A stretch of 64,000 bases of DNA from Methanobacterium sp. (GTDB lineage Archaea; Methanobacteriota; Methanobacteria; Methanobacteriales; Methanobacteriaceae). Location of the stretch: assembly GCA_016222945.1 (NCBI GenBank), contig JACRPY010000005.1, forward strand, positions 20,342-84,341, written 5' to 3'. Below are positions 39,825 to 49,156 of this stretch, piece by piece (the stretch's first letter is position 1; every line of letters begins with the position of its first letter). A program made the translations under genes and the position numbers. The notes under the pieces are model-generated. The model did no database searches. It had not been told where the DNA came from and was given only the letters and a program-made list of their open reading frames with translations.

Positions 39825-39887
39825 AAAATCCCTCAAAAAGTTAAAAAAGAAAAATTATAGATTTTATAAAGCATCAAAAAGCAGTTT

Positions 39888-42752
39888 TCATTCTATGTAG
39901 ATAGCAAGTTTATAAGGCATAGCATTTCGGGATTTATTCTGTGGATCATAAGTTGGTTCATCATATACCTTAATTTCAGCACCTACTTCGCGTGAAAGGA
40001 AATCTAAAGAGTCATTTACAATTTTGTATTCATTAATTTGACCTACATATTTTATCTTGGTCATTTCTCTTGCTAATCTCTTTGCAAAGTCAGCAATTTC
40101 CTTATTATTATAATGCAAGTCCTGTTCTGTGGATTCTCCGATAATTCTACCTATATCTGGCCTACCAATCTCATTTGCAATTTCAAATACGTCCCATTTC
40201 CATTTTTGGGCTATATATACATGTATTTTATTTGGTTTCCTGCCAGTAATCTTTTTTATTTCATTTATGTCATTTACAAGTCCTTGCACAATTTCTTCGG
40301 CTTTTTGAATCTTTTCATCAAATATATCAGCATCATATTCTGGCCATGGGGCATTTGATACAAATCCTTCTCCTTCAACTCTGTTCCACATTTCTTCAGC
40401 GATATGCGGTACAAATGGGGCCATTAAACGTATCCATCTACTTAAAACATAGGTCAAAGTATCTGCAATTTCTTTTCTTGTAATATCATCTTTTAATTCA
40501 TGTTCTATTCTGTGAAGATAATGATCTATATCCTTTTTAAACAAAAATAAAGATTCCTGGATTGCTTTTCTTGTTTGGAATCCTTCAAGTGCCTCAGTTG
40601 CATCTTTAATCCGCATGTTGACCTGGCTTAAAATCCACTTATTCACAGGTTTTTTAATTTCTCCAATCTGGAATGATTTTAATGATACTGAACTTCCTTT
40701 AATATCCTCTATCTTTTCATCAAACTCTGAAAACCATTCAAGACGTCTCTTTATTCCTTTTACTTCTTTTTCTCTCCAGTCAAAGTCCTGCCATGGTTCA
40801 GCAGATGCCATTAAAAAGAGCCTTACAACATCTGCCCCATGGTTTTCTATAGCATCTTCAAGAAGTATGACATTCCCCTTAGATGAAGACATTTTATGAC
40901 CTTCTAAAAGCCCCATTCCAAATACTACAACTCCTTGAGGCCATTTATCCTTTGGAAATATGGCTGAATGATGGAATATGTGGAATGAAAGATGATTTCC
41001 AACTAAATCCTTAGCTGAAAGTCTCCAATTCAGTGGATACCAATAGTTAAACTCATTTTTAATATCCTCAAATAATTCACTGTTTATATCTCCTGAATAT
41101 TTCCCTGTATTTAAGTATACGTCATTAAAGAATGAATCATCAAGATGATCAGGATTAATATCTTTTATATATTTTGCAATGGCATAATAAGCCATGTAAA
41201 TTGTAGAATCGCTTAATGGTTCTATTAACCATTGTTTATCCCATGGAAGCTTTGTTCCAAGGCCTATTCTTCTTGAACATGCCCAATCTTCCAGCCAATC
41301 TATATAATATTCAAAATTAGCTCTTACTTCTGCAGGAACTGTTTTTTCCTGCCCTAAACATTGCATTGCAAGCTTTTTCCAGTTGCTATCCGAATATTTA
41401 AGGAACCACTGATCTTCAAGGATTTTAACAACAGCTTTAGTTCCACATCTACATACAACTGGCCTTTCAGCAAAATCATGCATGATATCACCCTTACCAG
41501 ATGAAATAATGTCATTGATAATTTCATCACGGGCTTTTTGCACAGATAAATCTTTATAATCTTTAATATGCTTAGACATAATACCTTTAGCATGTTCCAG
41601 TTTGTAAAGCTCATTTGTAGCATCTTTAAGTTTAGGGTCCTGCTGATTTTGCACTCCAAATTTTGTGATAATTTCTCGAGCAGGGACTTCTCCAAACCCT
41701 TTAAGTGTTACAACATTTACCGGCCGAATGGAAAGCACTTTTTCCTTTAATCCATATTTTTCAAGCTGTTCTGTATTATTTTTCAAGTCTTTTAATGCTA
41801 TGTAATCTGCAGGTGCGTGTGCTGGTACAGAATAAACCACTCCAGATGCATATTCTGGATCTACAAATGATGCAGGAAGTATTATATGTTTTTGGTCTGT
41901 TAATGGGTTTTTTACATATTTACCTATCATTTCAGGTGCATTTATATCTTCAATGATTTTAATATCTTTCTTCTGGTGAACAATGTTATAATAAGCTTTT
42001 TTACTTATTATCCAGTTTTCACCATGCATATCAACTTTTATATATTCCTCATCAGGATTTATCCATAAATTTGTAGCTCCAAAAAGCGTTTCCGGACGGA
42101 ATGTAGCTGCTACAAAGTAATTTCCATCCATTTCAAATTTAACAAGAGTTAATTCGTTTATTCCAACTCCTTCACCTTCAAGAAGGTCGTGGTCTCCTAC
42201 TGGATTTTCGCATCCAGGACAGTATTTTACTGGATGCTCCCCTTTACCTACAAATCCTTTGTTTTTAAGCTGTCTAAACTGCCATTCGATGAATTTTTGA
42301 TAATGAGGGTCTGTAGTTCTAAATTCCCTTCTCCAATCTATAGAATAGCCCATATTACACATTACATTATGATATTCGCTGCTGAAATATTTTACGATGT
42401 ATTCAGGGTCTGTAAATTTGTTAAGCTCATCTTCTGGGACTTTATGCACATTTTTGTAGATATCAAGGGTCCATTGGTCTTTTTTTGCAATTCTTTTGGC
42501 GATTCCTATTACTGGTGCGCCAGTTACATGCCACCCCATTGGAAATAGAACATTATATCCCTGCATTCTTTTAAAACGTGCGTATACATCAGGTACTGTG
42601 TAGGTTCTTCCATGTCCTATGTGCATTGCGCCACTGGGATAGGGGTAAGCCACTGTTAGAAAAATTTTATCTCTATTGTCTGGATTTGATTCAAATAAGC
42701 GTGATTCTTCCCATTTTTTCTGCCATTTACTCTCTATATCGTGATTTGTCAA
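39888..42752 (-). CDS. leuS: Leucyl-tRNA synthetase
   Basis: 954 residues, archaeal/eukaryal LeuRS length. HIGH (in GAMHIGHGRTY, about 42-45) and KMSSSKGN (about 620) are the class I signatures. The CP1 editing domain lies between, and the C-terminal region carries the tRNA-binding domain of the archaeal type. It charges tRNA-Leu. Start ATG 42752 is downstream of AGGTGATC. cutA lies 51 nt upstream on the same strand. Confidence 0.96.
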   Translation of the reverse strand: MTNHDIESKWQKKWEESRLFESNPDNRDKIFLTVAYPYPSGAMHIGHGRTYTVPDVYARFKRMQGYNVLFPMGWHVTGAPVIGIAKRIAKKDQWTLDIYKNVHKVPEDELNKFTDPEYIVKYFSSEYHNVMCNMGYSIDWRREFRTTDPHYQKFIEWQFRQLKNKGFVGKGEHPVKYCPGCENPVGDHDLLEGEGVGINELTLVKFEMDGNYFVAATFRPETLFGATNLWINPDEEYIKVDMHGENWIISKKAYYNIVHQKKDIKIIEDINAPEMIGKYVKNPLTDQKHIILPASFVDPEYASGVVYSVPAHAPADYIALKDLKNNTEQLEKYGLKEKVLSIRPVNVVTLKGFGEVPAREIITKFGVQNQQDPKLKDATNELYKLEHAKGIMSKHIKDYKDLSVQKARDEIINDIISSGKGDIMHDFAERPVVCRCGTKAVVKILEDQWFLKYSDSNWKKLAMQCLGQEKTVPAEVRANFEYYIDWLEDWACSRRIGLGTKLPWDKQWLIEPLSDSTIYMAYYAIAKYIKDINPDHLDDSFFNDVYLNTGKYSGDINSELFEDIKNEFNYWYPLNWRLSAKDLVGNHLSFHIFHHSAIFPKDKWPQGVVVFGMGLLEGHKMSSSKGNVILLEDAIENHGADVVRLFLMASAEPWQDFDWREKEVKGIKRRLEWFSEFDEKIEDIKGSSVSLKSFQIGEIKKPVNKWILSQVNMRIKDATEALEGFQTRKAIQESLFLFKKDIDHYLHRIEHELKDDITRKEIADTLTYVLSRWIRLMAPFVPHIAEEMWNRVEGEGFVSNAPWPEYDADIFDEKIQKAEEIVQGLVNDINEIKKITGRKPNKIHVYIAQKWKWDVFEIANEIGRPDIGRIIGESTEQDLHYNNKEIADFAKRLAREMTKIKYVGQINEYKIVNDSLDFLSREVGAEIKVYDEPTYDPQNKSRNAMPYKLAIYIE

Positions 42753-42803
42753 TTGATCACCTCAAAATAAATTACCAATCATTTAAAGGCATTTTAGTGT
42801 AAA

Positions 42804-43130
42804 TTAATCTAATTCCTTGTCTAAATAATCTAAATAATCTTTAGATCCCTCTATTATAGGTATTGCCAAAATAGCAGGAGTTTCATAACTGTGAATTTCT
42901 TTTACTCTTTGTATAATCTTATTTATATTATCTACTTTAGTTTTCACAATAAGAAGAGATTCATTATCATTCTCAATTTCACCTTTCCAAAGATAAATAG
43001 ACTCAATTGAGGATACGATATTTACACATGCAGCTAATTTATCTTTAACCAGTGTATTAGCTATTTTTTTTGACTCTTCCTTTCCAGATGTGGTTATATA
43101 TACTAAAACATACATATTATTACTTTCCAT
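42804..43130 (-). CDS. cutA: CutA1 divalent-cation tolerance protein
   Basis: 108 residues. VYITTSGKEESKKIANTLV, KLAACVNIVSSIESIYLWKGEI and VKTKVDNI are the CutA1 blocks of this trimeric ferredoxin-fold protein, linked to copper and other metal tolerance. ATG 43130 is used although no strong ribosome site precedes it; ATG 43115 is an alternative. It lies between nadE and leuS, 46 and 51 nt apart, probably in one transcript. Confidence 0.92.
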   Translation of the reverse strand: MESNNMYVLVYITTSGKEESKKIANTLVKDKLAACVNIVSSIESIYLWKGEIENDNESLLIVKTKVDNINKIIQRVKEIHSYETPAILAIPIIEGSKDYLDYLDKELD

Positions 43131-43176
43131 TTAATCTAAATCAATTAATAAGATTTAAAATAATTTATTCATGCCA

Positions 43177-43983
43177 TTATCTGATTTGCACAATATATGG
43201 GGATGATAATTTATGTTTTGATGATTCTACCATATTTTTTATCCTTAAAACCTCTTCATGGCTAATTTTGAGGCTTTTTGAAATTTCATCAGAACTCTTA
43301 TTTTTATCAATCATCAAATATAATATTTTATCTAAAGGCTCGTATTTTATTCCTAATTCCTCCTCATCAGTTTGTCCTGTCCATAAACCTGCTGTAGGTG
43401 CTTTTTCAATAATATTTTTAGGAACACCAATATATTCTGCAATTTGCCTTACATCTGTCTTGTAAAGATCACCTATTGGAAGTATATCTACTCCCCCATC
43501 ACCATATTTTGTGAAATAACCTACAAGTAGCTCTGTTCTGTTACCTGTTCCTGCAACCAGACGATTCATAGAATTAGAATGATAATATAATAGCATCATT
43601 CTAATTCTTGCCTTTAAATTTCCATTTGCAAGGTCACTCTTGCTGCATTCTGGACAAATTTGTGGAAAGGGCTTTATCAATTCATCGATAGATATAACCT
43701 TATATTTTATTCCAAGAGTTTCTGCAACAGTTATTGCATCTTTTACATCTTCAGATGATGTTGTTTTGCTTGGAAGTACAAGACCAATTATTTTATCACT
43801 TTCTATTACCTTTGCACAAAGATAAGCAATTGTTGAAGAATCTAAACCTCCACTAAGACCAATAACAAGACCATCAGTTTTTGATTCTTCCATTTTACTC
43901 TTAATGAATTTACATATACTTTCAGTGGATTTTTGTGTATCTAATTCAGGAATATTTTTAAATTCTGGGTGCATTTTTACCAC
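43177..43983 (-). CDS. nadE: NH3-dependent NAD+ synthetase
   Basis: 268 residues. GLSGGLDSSTIAYL is the PP-loop pyrophosphatase motif; AGTGNRTELLVGYFTKYGDGG and LYKTDVRQIAEYIGVP are NadE-specific. It amidates nicotinic acid adenine dinucleotide with ATP and ammonia. No glutaminase domain, as usual in archaea. Confidence 0.94.
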   Translation of the reverse strand: MVKMHPEFKNIPELDTQKSTESICKFIKSKMEESKTDGLVIGLSGGLDSSTIAYLCAKVIESDKIIGLVLPSKTTSSEDVKDAITVAETLGIKYKVISIDELIKPFPQICPECSKSDLANGNLKARIRMMLLYYHSNSMNRLVAGTGNRTELLVGYFTKYGDGGVDILPIGDLYKTDVRQIAEYIGVPKNIIEKAPTAGLWTGQTDEEELGIKYEPLDKILYLMIDKNKSSDEISKSLKISHEEVLRIKNMVESSKHKLSSPYIVQIR

Positions 43984-44051
43984 AAACTCGCTAAAATTTC
44001 TTAAAATTTACTTATAACCATATATCATTTAAATACATCTGATTCTTATTT

Positions 44052-45308
44052 TTATAGGAAACCTGTTATTAAAAGCCCAATACTTAAACTCATTACAATT
44101 ACAACCGTTGCCCCTGCAATATAATTGAACAACCTTGAATTTACATATTTTCCCATTATTTTCTTATCATTTATTATAAGAAGCATTAATATCAGGACAA
44201 ATGGCAGTAAAATACCATTAGCCACTTGTGACAGGTATAATATAGAGAGCAAAGGCACATTTGGAATCATTATAATGATTACTGCAAGTATTATAAGCCC
44301 AAGGTATAGTCCATGGAATATTGGAGCTTCCTTAAAACTTTTAGACACTCCTGCTTCAAACCCAAGGCTTTCACATACATAGTATGCTGTGGATAATGGT
44401 AAAATACTTGCAGCAAATAGTGAAGCATTTAAAAATCCGAATGCAAATAATATACTTGCATATTGGCCTGCAAGAGGTACTAATGCTCTTGAAACATCAG
44501 CTACGTTGTTAACTTCCACTCCTGTCGTAAATATGGTAGTTGCACAGGCTAAAACTATAAAAAATGCCACAATATTAACTACTATCGCTCCAAACACTGC
44601 ATCGATCTTAGAATACTTTAGATTCTTTAAACTTATGCCTTTTTCCACAACAGAAGACTGTATATAAAACATCATCCATGGAGCAATCGTAGTTCCAACC
44701 ATACCTATGATCATAGTTATATAGGCCGTATCCATGCTTATATGGGGTACTAAAAGACTTTTAGCAGCAAGCCCCCAATCAGGATTTGCAAGATACCCTG
44801 CCACAATATAGGATAAATAGAGAGAAGATGCTAATAAAAATACTTTTTCAACACTTTTATAGGTGCCTTTAACCACCAAAAGCCAAACAAATAGTGCAGC
44901 AGCAGGTAACGCGATAAAACGCGGCACTCCAAATATTCCCGTGCTTACAGCTACTCCTGAAAATTCAGCCAGAACATTTCCAAAGTTAGCAAGAAGCAGG
45001 GCCACCATCATTAAAAAGGTAAGTTTAATCCCTATTTTTTCACGTATTAAATCAGCAAGTCCTTTTCCAGATACAATGCCCATTCTAACTCCCATTTCCT
45101 GAATAACAGCTAAAGCTATTATCATAGGAATAAAAAGCCATAGAATACTGTATCCAAATTGAGAACCTGCCAATGAATAAGTTGTAATTCCTCCAGCATC
45201 ATTATCCACATTAGCAGTGATGATTCCTGGCCCCATTACTGAAAGAAATACTATAAAACTTAAAAATGCAGGGTTTTTAAATACCCTTGTAAAAATTCGA
45301 AAATCCAA
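44052..45308 (-). CDS. Nramp-related divalent metal transporter with atypical site
   Basis: 418 residues, 11 helices. The first helix carries GPGIITANVDNDAGG (D35, D37) where Mn/Fe Nramps have DPGN. The sixth has GTTIAPWMMFY where they have the metal-binding MPH, so the soft methionine ligand is missing. That pattern recalls the Nramp-related Mg2+ transporters. The adjacent upstream gene encodes MgtE_N and CBS domains, known Mg2+-sensing units, which supports Mg2+ or Mn2+ transport. Third gene of an lrp-PRC/MgtE_N/CBS-transporter operon (11-nt gap). Confidence 0.8.
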   Translation of the reverse strand: MDFRIFTRVFKNPAFLSFIVFLSVMGPGIITANVDNDAGGITTYSLAGSQFGYSILWLFIPMIIALAVIQEMGVRMGIVSGKGLADLIREKIGIKLTFLMMVALLLANFGNVLAEFSGVAVSTGIFGVPRFIALPAAALFVWLLVVKGTYKSVEKVFLLASSLYLSYIVAGYLANPDWGLAAKSLLVPHISMDTAYITMIIGMVGTTIAPWMMFYIQSSVVEKGISLKNLKYSKIDAVFGAIVVNIVAFFIVLACATTIFTTGVEVNNVADVSRALVPLAGQYASILFAFGFLNASLFAASILPLSTAYYVCESLGFEAGVSKSFKEAPIFHGLYLGLIILAVIIIMIPNVPLLSILYLSQVANGILLPFVLILMLLIINDKKIMGKYVNSRLFNYIAGATVVIVMSLSIGLLITGFL

Positions 45309-45319
45309 TTAAACATCTC

Positions 45320-46564
45320 CTACTGTCCAAACATTCTTGGAACCCTTTTTTTCCATGCAGTAGGCAGAACAATATCTATAGCATCATCAACTGTAACCAC
45401 GCCTTTAATCTTATTTTCATCTTTAACGACTGGAACAGCGATTAAATTATATTTTGCAATTTTTTTAGCTACATCATGCTCTTCTTCCATTACATCAACA
45501 GAAATTATGTCTCTATGCATAAATTCAGTGATTTTTCTTTCAGGATCAGCAAGTAGTAAATCTCTTATAGATATAACACCCACCAATTCTTTAGATTTAG
45601 ATAATACATAGATATAGTAAATACTTTCCACTTCACGGGCCATTCTCCTAAGTTCACTCAAAGTTTGGTTTGCTGTAAACTCATCAGGAACTGTAACAAA
45701 TTCTGTGGTCATTATTCCACCAGCAGTATCTTCAGGGTACTTTAAAAGCTTTTCCACATCTTTTGCTTCTTCAGGATCCATTAATTCTAATAATTCCTGT
45801 GCCCGATCATCTGAAAGGTCCCCTATCAAATCTGCAGCATCGTCAGGTGACATCTCATCAAGTATATCTGCAGCTCTTTCACTCTCCATTTCTTCAAAAA
45901 GAGATACCTGTCTTTCAGGAGATATTTCTTCAATAGCATCCGCTGCAACTTCCTCATCCAATGAATTTAAAATAGTTATTGAATCATTGATGTTTAATTG
46001 ATCCACAATTTCAGCAATATCTGCAGGATGAAGCTTTTTTAAATTATATTCTGGAACTTTCAATTTAAGACGGGAAACATCACTTTCCAGGATATCCACA
46101 TCTTTCCAGGCAATATAATCTTCTTGGAGATTAATTCCCAATCCTTTAGCAATTTTTTCAATTCCCAAGCGCCTTAATATACCTTTAACACTTATATCCA
46201 CACCTATAAGGTGGTAATTACCATTTGTAGCAGATAATTGAAGATCATTTATTCTTCGTATCTTTTTACCTTCAACATCCACCACTTGTTTATCTATAAC
46301 CTCATCTACAAGTCTTATATCTGTTTTTTTAATTTTATATTCCTCAATATCTTCAAATTTAACATTAAGCCTGATTTCACCATTTATATGGTCTACATTT
46401 TTCCAAGGAATAGTTACATATTCTTTACGAGACGTTTGAATGCTCATTGCCTCAACTATAGGGTATGATCGCTTAATAGATACTATAAAGTCTTTAAACT
46501 TCCCAATTTTGTTGCCGTCAAGGTCAATTACTGTTTTTTTCATTACTTCGCTTAGAAAATGCAT
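45320..46564 (-). CDS. PRC-barrel, MgtE N-domain and CBS-pair protein without a membrane part
   Basis: 414 residues, soluble. Two PRC-barrel-like beta domains (about 5-80 and 85-170), then an MgtE_N superhelical domain with LHPADIAEIVDQL, ERAADILDEMSPDDAADL and DRAQELLELMD, then two CBS motifs (AGGIMTTEFVTVP... and MHRDIISVDV...). In MgtE these modules bind Mg2+ and gate the channel, but no MgtE channel follows. The next gene encodes the Nramp-like transporter, so this is probably its Mg2+/nucleotide-sensing regulator. Confidence 0.85.
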   Translation of the reverse strand: MHFLSEVMKKTVIDLDGNKIGKFKDFIVSIKRSYPIVEAMSIQTSRKEYVTIPWKNVDHINGEIRLNVKFEDIEEYKIKKTDIRLVDEVIDKQVVDVEGKKIRRINDLQLSATNGNYHLIGVDISVKGILRRLGIEKIAKGLGINLQEDYIAWKDVDILESDVSRLKLKVPEYNLKKLHPADIAEIVDQLNINDSITILNSLDEEVAADAIEEISPERQVSLFEEMESERAADILDEMSPDDAADLIGDLSDDRAQELLELMDPEEAKDVEKLLKYPEDTAGGIMTTEFVTVPDEFTANQTLSELRRMAREVESIYYIYVLSKSKELVGVISIRDLLLADPERKITEFMHRDIISVDVMEEEHDVAKKIAKYNLIAVPVVKDENKIKGVVTVDDAIDIVLPTAWKKRVPRMFGQ

Positions 46565-46592
46565 ACTACTGTCCTCCCGATAACTGCGGTGA

Positions 46593-47045
46593 CTATTTCG
46601 CTCCTGGAATTGGCGGAATCATATCCTCCTTAACACGCTCCATTACAATCATTTCAGTTAAATCCTCAACACCATCAACTGAACGGATTTTACTATTTAT
46701 CAATTGATTGAGCTCCTCAATGCCTGGAACCCATACTTTAATGAGAATATCATATTCTCCTGACACGCTATAAACTTCTGATACTTCTTCAAGCCTGGAA
46801 AGCTCTTCTTTAACAGATTCATGCTTTTCTGACTCGGTTTGAATGATTATTATAGCAGTAATCTCCAAGCCAACCTTGGGCCAGTCAAGTATCATAGTAT
46901 AACGTTTAATTACGTCATCTTCCAATTTTTTAAGCCTGTTTGAGATTGTTGCATCAGGTACATCAATCTCTTTTGACATTTGAGATATTGTAATTCTTGA
47001 ATTTCTAATTAAGGAACGGAGTATAGCCGTATCAATATCGTCCAT
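46593..47045 (-). CDS. Lrp/AsnC-family transcription regulator
   Basis: 150 residues. N-terminal helix-turn-helix (ILRSLIRNSRITISQMSKEI...DATISNRLKKLE), then a RAM ligand-binding domain (EVYSVSGEYDILIKVWVP). First gene of the operon with the MgtE_N/CBS protein and Nramp-like transporter (28-nt gap). Two matching palindromes upstream of its TATA box suggest autoregulation. The effector could be an amino acid or a metal. Confidence 0.9.
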   Translation of the reverse strand: MDDIDTAILRSLIRNSRITISQMSKEIDVPDATISNRLKKLEDDVIKRYTMILDWPKVGLEITAIIIIQTESEKHESVKEELSRLEEVSEVYSVSGEYDILIKVWVPGIEELNQLINSKIRSVDGVEDLTEMIVMERVKEDMIPPIPGAK

Positions 47046-47096
47046 TTTTTATCTAACACCTTTTCTGGTTATTGTAATCATTAATGTATCCATGAC

Positions 47097-47185
47097 CATT
47101 TATAAAGGTTTGGGAATATTACCCAAATTTAGAGAAAAGTTGAGGATTTTACCAACAGTGTTAAAGATCATGGGAAATTTACCCA
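47097..47185 (-). promoter_or_regulatory. lrp promoter: TATA box with two palindromes 60 bp apart
   Basis: On the minus strand the TATA box TTTATAAA lies at about 47097-47105. Directly upstream is TTTGGG-AATATTA-CCCAAA (47109-47127), and a second copy TGGG-AAATTTA-CCCA with flanking AA lies at 47171-47187. Centres are 60 bp apart, about six helical turns, as expected for an Lrp oligomer binding one DNA face. Part of the 47046-47456 gap, which also holds the pseudogene remnant. Confidence 0.65.
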
Positions 47186-47266
47186 AAAGCAAAATATAAT
47201 GTTAAAATTTTATTAAATAAAATAATTGTAATTTGTAATTCTAACTCAAATTATTTCAGAATATTC

Positions 47267-47425
47267 TCAAACTTTTGATTCTTCCCAGTCGACCCCTTTT
47301 AAAGTCAGAAATAACTTCCAATAAATTTCAGAATCTTCCAAACCCCTAATTTCACCCACTACTTCCTCTAATCCATCAACACCCTCAAAGCTTTTCCAAT
47401 GGATTTACCCAGGTTAACTACACAG
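47267..47425 (-). pseudogene. Remnant of a third toxin-like cassette
   Basis: Minus-strand reading from 47395 gives KSFEGVDGLEEVVGEIRGLED then SEIYWKLF and a TGA at 47267; this matches the N-terminal part of the 49153-49884 product (KEFKGVEGLEETVEEIMGLGD, SEIYWKYF). Just upstream in another frame VVNLGKSIGKALR resembles the end of the 1263-residue protein (NIGKSVGRFF). So a tail end and the start of the following gene survive, fused by a deletion. Confidence 0.7.
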
Positions 47426-47456
47426 TTTGGAAGGATTTTTTTAAAGTTTTTATAAT

Positions 47457-47744
47457 TTATTCCCCTTTTTGTCTCATTTCTTTGAGTTTTTGACTTATTT
47501 CTTTGCTTTTAACTTTTTTCGGCTTGTTTTGAACCTTATTCGCATCCGATTTTACTTCATCGTCAACTATTTTGTAGTAAACTACTGAAGAAATAATTAA
47601 GGCTATGGTTATGGCAATTATTCTGAGTGGAAAATTTCCAATTGAAGCATCATGGCCAAGTATATATCCAAATGATATTCCTATTAGTGATAAGGTTAGA
47701 ATAAAGACTATGATCCCTATTATTGATGCAAATAGCTTATGCAA
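47457..47744 (-). CDS. Small two-helix membrane protein, cassette copy 2
   Basis: 95 residues from TTG 47744 (AGGAGTGA upstream). Two helices (about 7-30 and 38-60) are followed by a basic cytoplasmic tail with KSKEISQKLKEMRQKGE. The 48884-49156 product has the same plan and a matching end (TSEEISKKLEEKRKRTQ). It follows the frameshifted gene by 12 nt. Function unknown; an immunity or anchoring role is a hypothesis. Confidence 0.65.
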   Translation of the reverse strand: MHKLFASIIGIIVFILTLSLIGISFGYILGHDASIGNFPLRIIAITIALIISSVVYYKIVDDEVKSDANKVQNKPKKVKSKEISQKLKEMRQKGE

Positions 47745-47756
47745 ATATATTCACTC

Positions 47757-48486
47757 CTATATTAGTTTGGTTAAGTCAGTGCTGATTAGTTTTAGATATG
47801 TTTTTTCGGCTTGGATGATATCATCTGTGTTGGCTTTGGTCCTGTTATCTAGAACAGCGTTACAAGCGGAGAGTAATCCGATAAATGCTTTTTCTGTGGC
47901 TGGGAAGTTCCATCCAACATTTTTGCCTCCCCATTTGTTGAATGATAATATGAAATGAAAGTTGGTGATTTCATCGAAGAGTTTTTTTTGTTTTTTTATC
48001 TTTCCATTTTACTTTACCTAATTTTTTAAGGAAATCAGAGGTTGCTTGTGGCACGTCTTTTATCTTATCGAAATCTTTAGGGGCCAAAAGAATTTTATTA
48101 GCCATGTCCCCCCTCTCTGTCTTGTCCAATTCTTCCTGATTAAGCTTATGATCCAAATTTATATAATAGATGAAGCCAATGAAACTGTAAACAACAACAA
48201 AATCTCTAATAGTTATCAAGGGAGTCAGAGGTAAACGTATTCGAAAACTGCTTAGGTTTTTTCTGGCTAGTTCTATGAGTTCTGAGGATTTTTCATGATA
48301 TTTTAAGTCGACACTATAATCAACAATATCTTTCCATTCAATGATTTTAACCAGTTTTTCATATATTTCTGAGTTTTCTAAATCTAAAATATCACACAGA
48401 ACCTCTTTCAACCCTTCTACATCTTCAAATGTGTTAAATAAATTTTTAACAACTTTTTTAGTTGGATCAGCCTTAAAAATTCCCAT
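47757..48486 (-). pseudogene. Frameshifted copy of the 243-residue cassette protein
   Basis: From ATG 48486 (GGTGG upstream) the frame runs to WKDKKTKKTLR and a TGA at 47971. Dropping one A from the A8 run (47982-47989, minus strand) continues LFDEITNFHFILSF... through WNFPATEKAFIGLLSACNAV to TAG 47757, matching the intact paralogue at 49153 (ATENAFLLFLAGCSAV, then LLNTDITKLV versus LISTDLTKLI). The full product would be about 240 residues. Could be true decay, slippage-based expression, phase variation or an assembly error. Confidence 0.78.
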
Positions 48487-48526
48487 AAAAACCACCTTTA
48501 TATGTATTATTGTTAAATTATCAGAT

Positions 48527-48760
48527 TTAATGCCAACCTAATAGGTTTTTTACTCCGTTTACTACTGAAGAAAATATATTTTTTGCAACATTAATAACTT
48601 GTTTTACTGTGGAAACAACCTTGGTGGCAACTTTATTAACCATTTTTCCAACAACAGTTTTTACTGCATTTACAGTAGTACTTATCAATTGTTTGGCCGT
48701 ATCTCCTAAATATTGGACATTTTTTGTAATCAAATTAATAGTAGCACTGTATGATTCCAT
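48527..48760 (-). CDS. Orphan tail-like protein, cassette copy 2
   Basis: 77 residues, MESYSATINLITKNVQYLGD then VNAVKTVVGKMVNKVATKVV... LLGWH: the Val/Asn/Lys-rich amphipathic repeat style of the C-terminus of the 1263-residue protein (TVKTVVNNTV...). It stands before the second pair of small genes as the large protein's tail stands before the first pair. In the next frame upstream, across an A8 run (about 48761-48778), an open stretch reads FEFRRGLGDLGNLLISSDPVKK, so a longer coding region may once have existed. Either an orphan tail module or a fragment. Confidence 0.5.
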   Translation of the reverse strand: MESYSATINLITKNVQYLGDTAKQLISTTVNAVKTVVGKMVNKVATKVVSTVKQVINVAKNIFSSVVNGVKNLLGWH

Positions 48761-48883
48761 TATTTTTTTTAACTGGATCAGAACTAATTAAAAGGTTTCC
48801 AAGATCACCTAAGCCACGCCTGAACTCAAAATTACTAAAAACAGTTGTAACACATTAACATATAAAAAGAATGGATTTTTTCC

Positions 48884-49156
48884 CTATTGAGTTCTTTTTC
48901 TCTTTTCTTCAAGTTTCTTAGAAATTTCTTCACTGGTTACTCCATGTTTTTCCTTAATTTCAATTTCTGGCTCCTCACCTTTCATTAAGTTATACACCAC
49001 TGAAGCCACTACAAAACAAATAAACAAACCTACAAGTCTTATAATTGGATTGCCTGCTGATTCTCCAGCCAGTAAAGCTATTACAGTTCCAAGTCCAAAA
49101 AATACAATTATAGCTACTATAATTCCAAAAATTTTTCTCCCATTCATAACAATCAC
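48884..49156 (-). CDS. Small two-helix membrane protein, cassette copy 1
   Basis: 90 residues (GTG 49156, or ATG 49147). Two helices and a charged tail ending EEISKKLEEKRKRTQ. It overlaps the end of the 243-residue gene by 4 nt, so the two are translationally coupled. Paralogue of 47457-47744. Function unknown. Confidence 0.68.
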   Translation of the reverse strand: MIVMNGRKIFGIIVAIIVFFGLGTVIALLAGESAGNPIIRLVGLFICFVVASVVYNLMKGEEPEIEIKEKHGVTSEEISKKLEEKRKRTQ

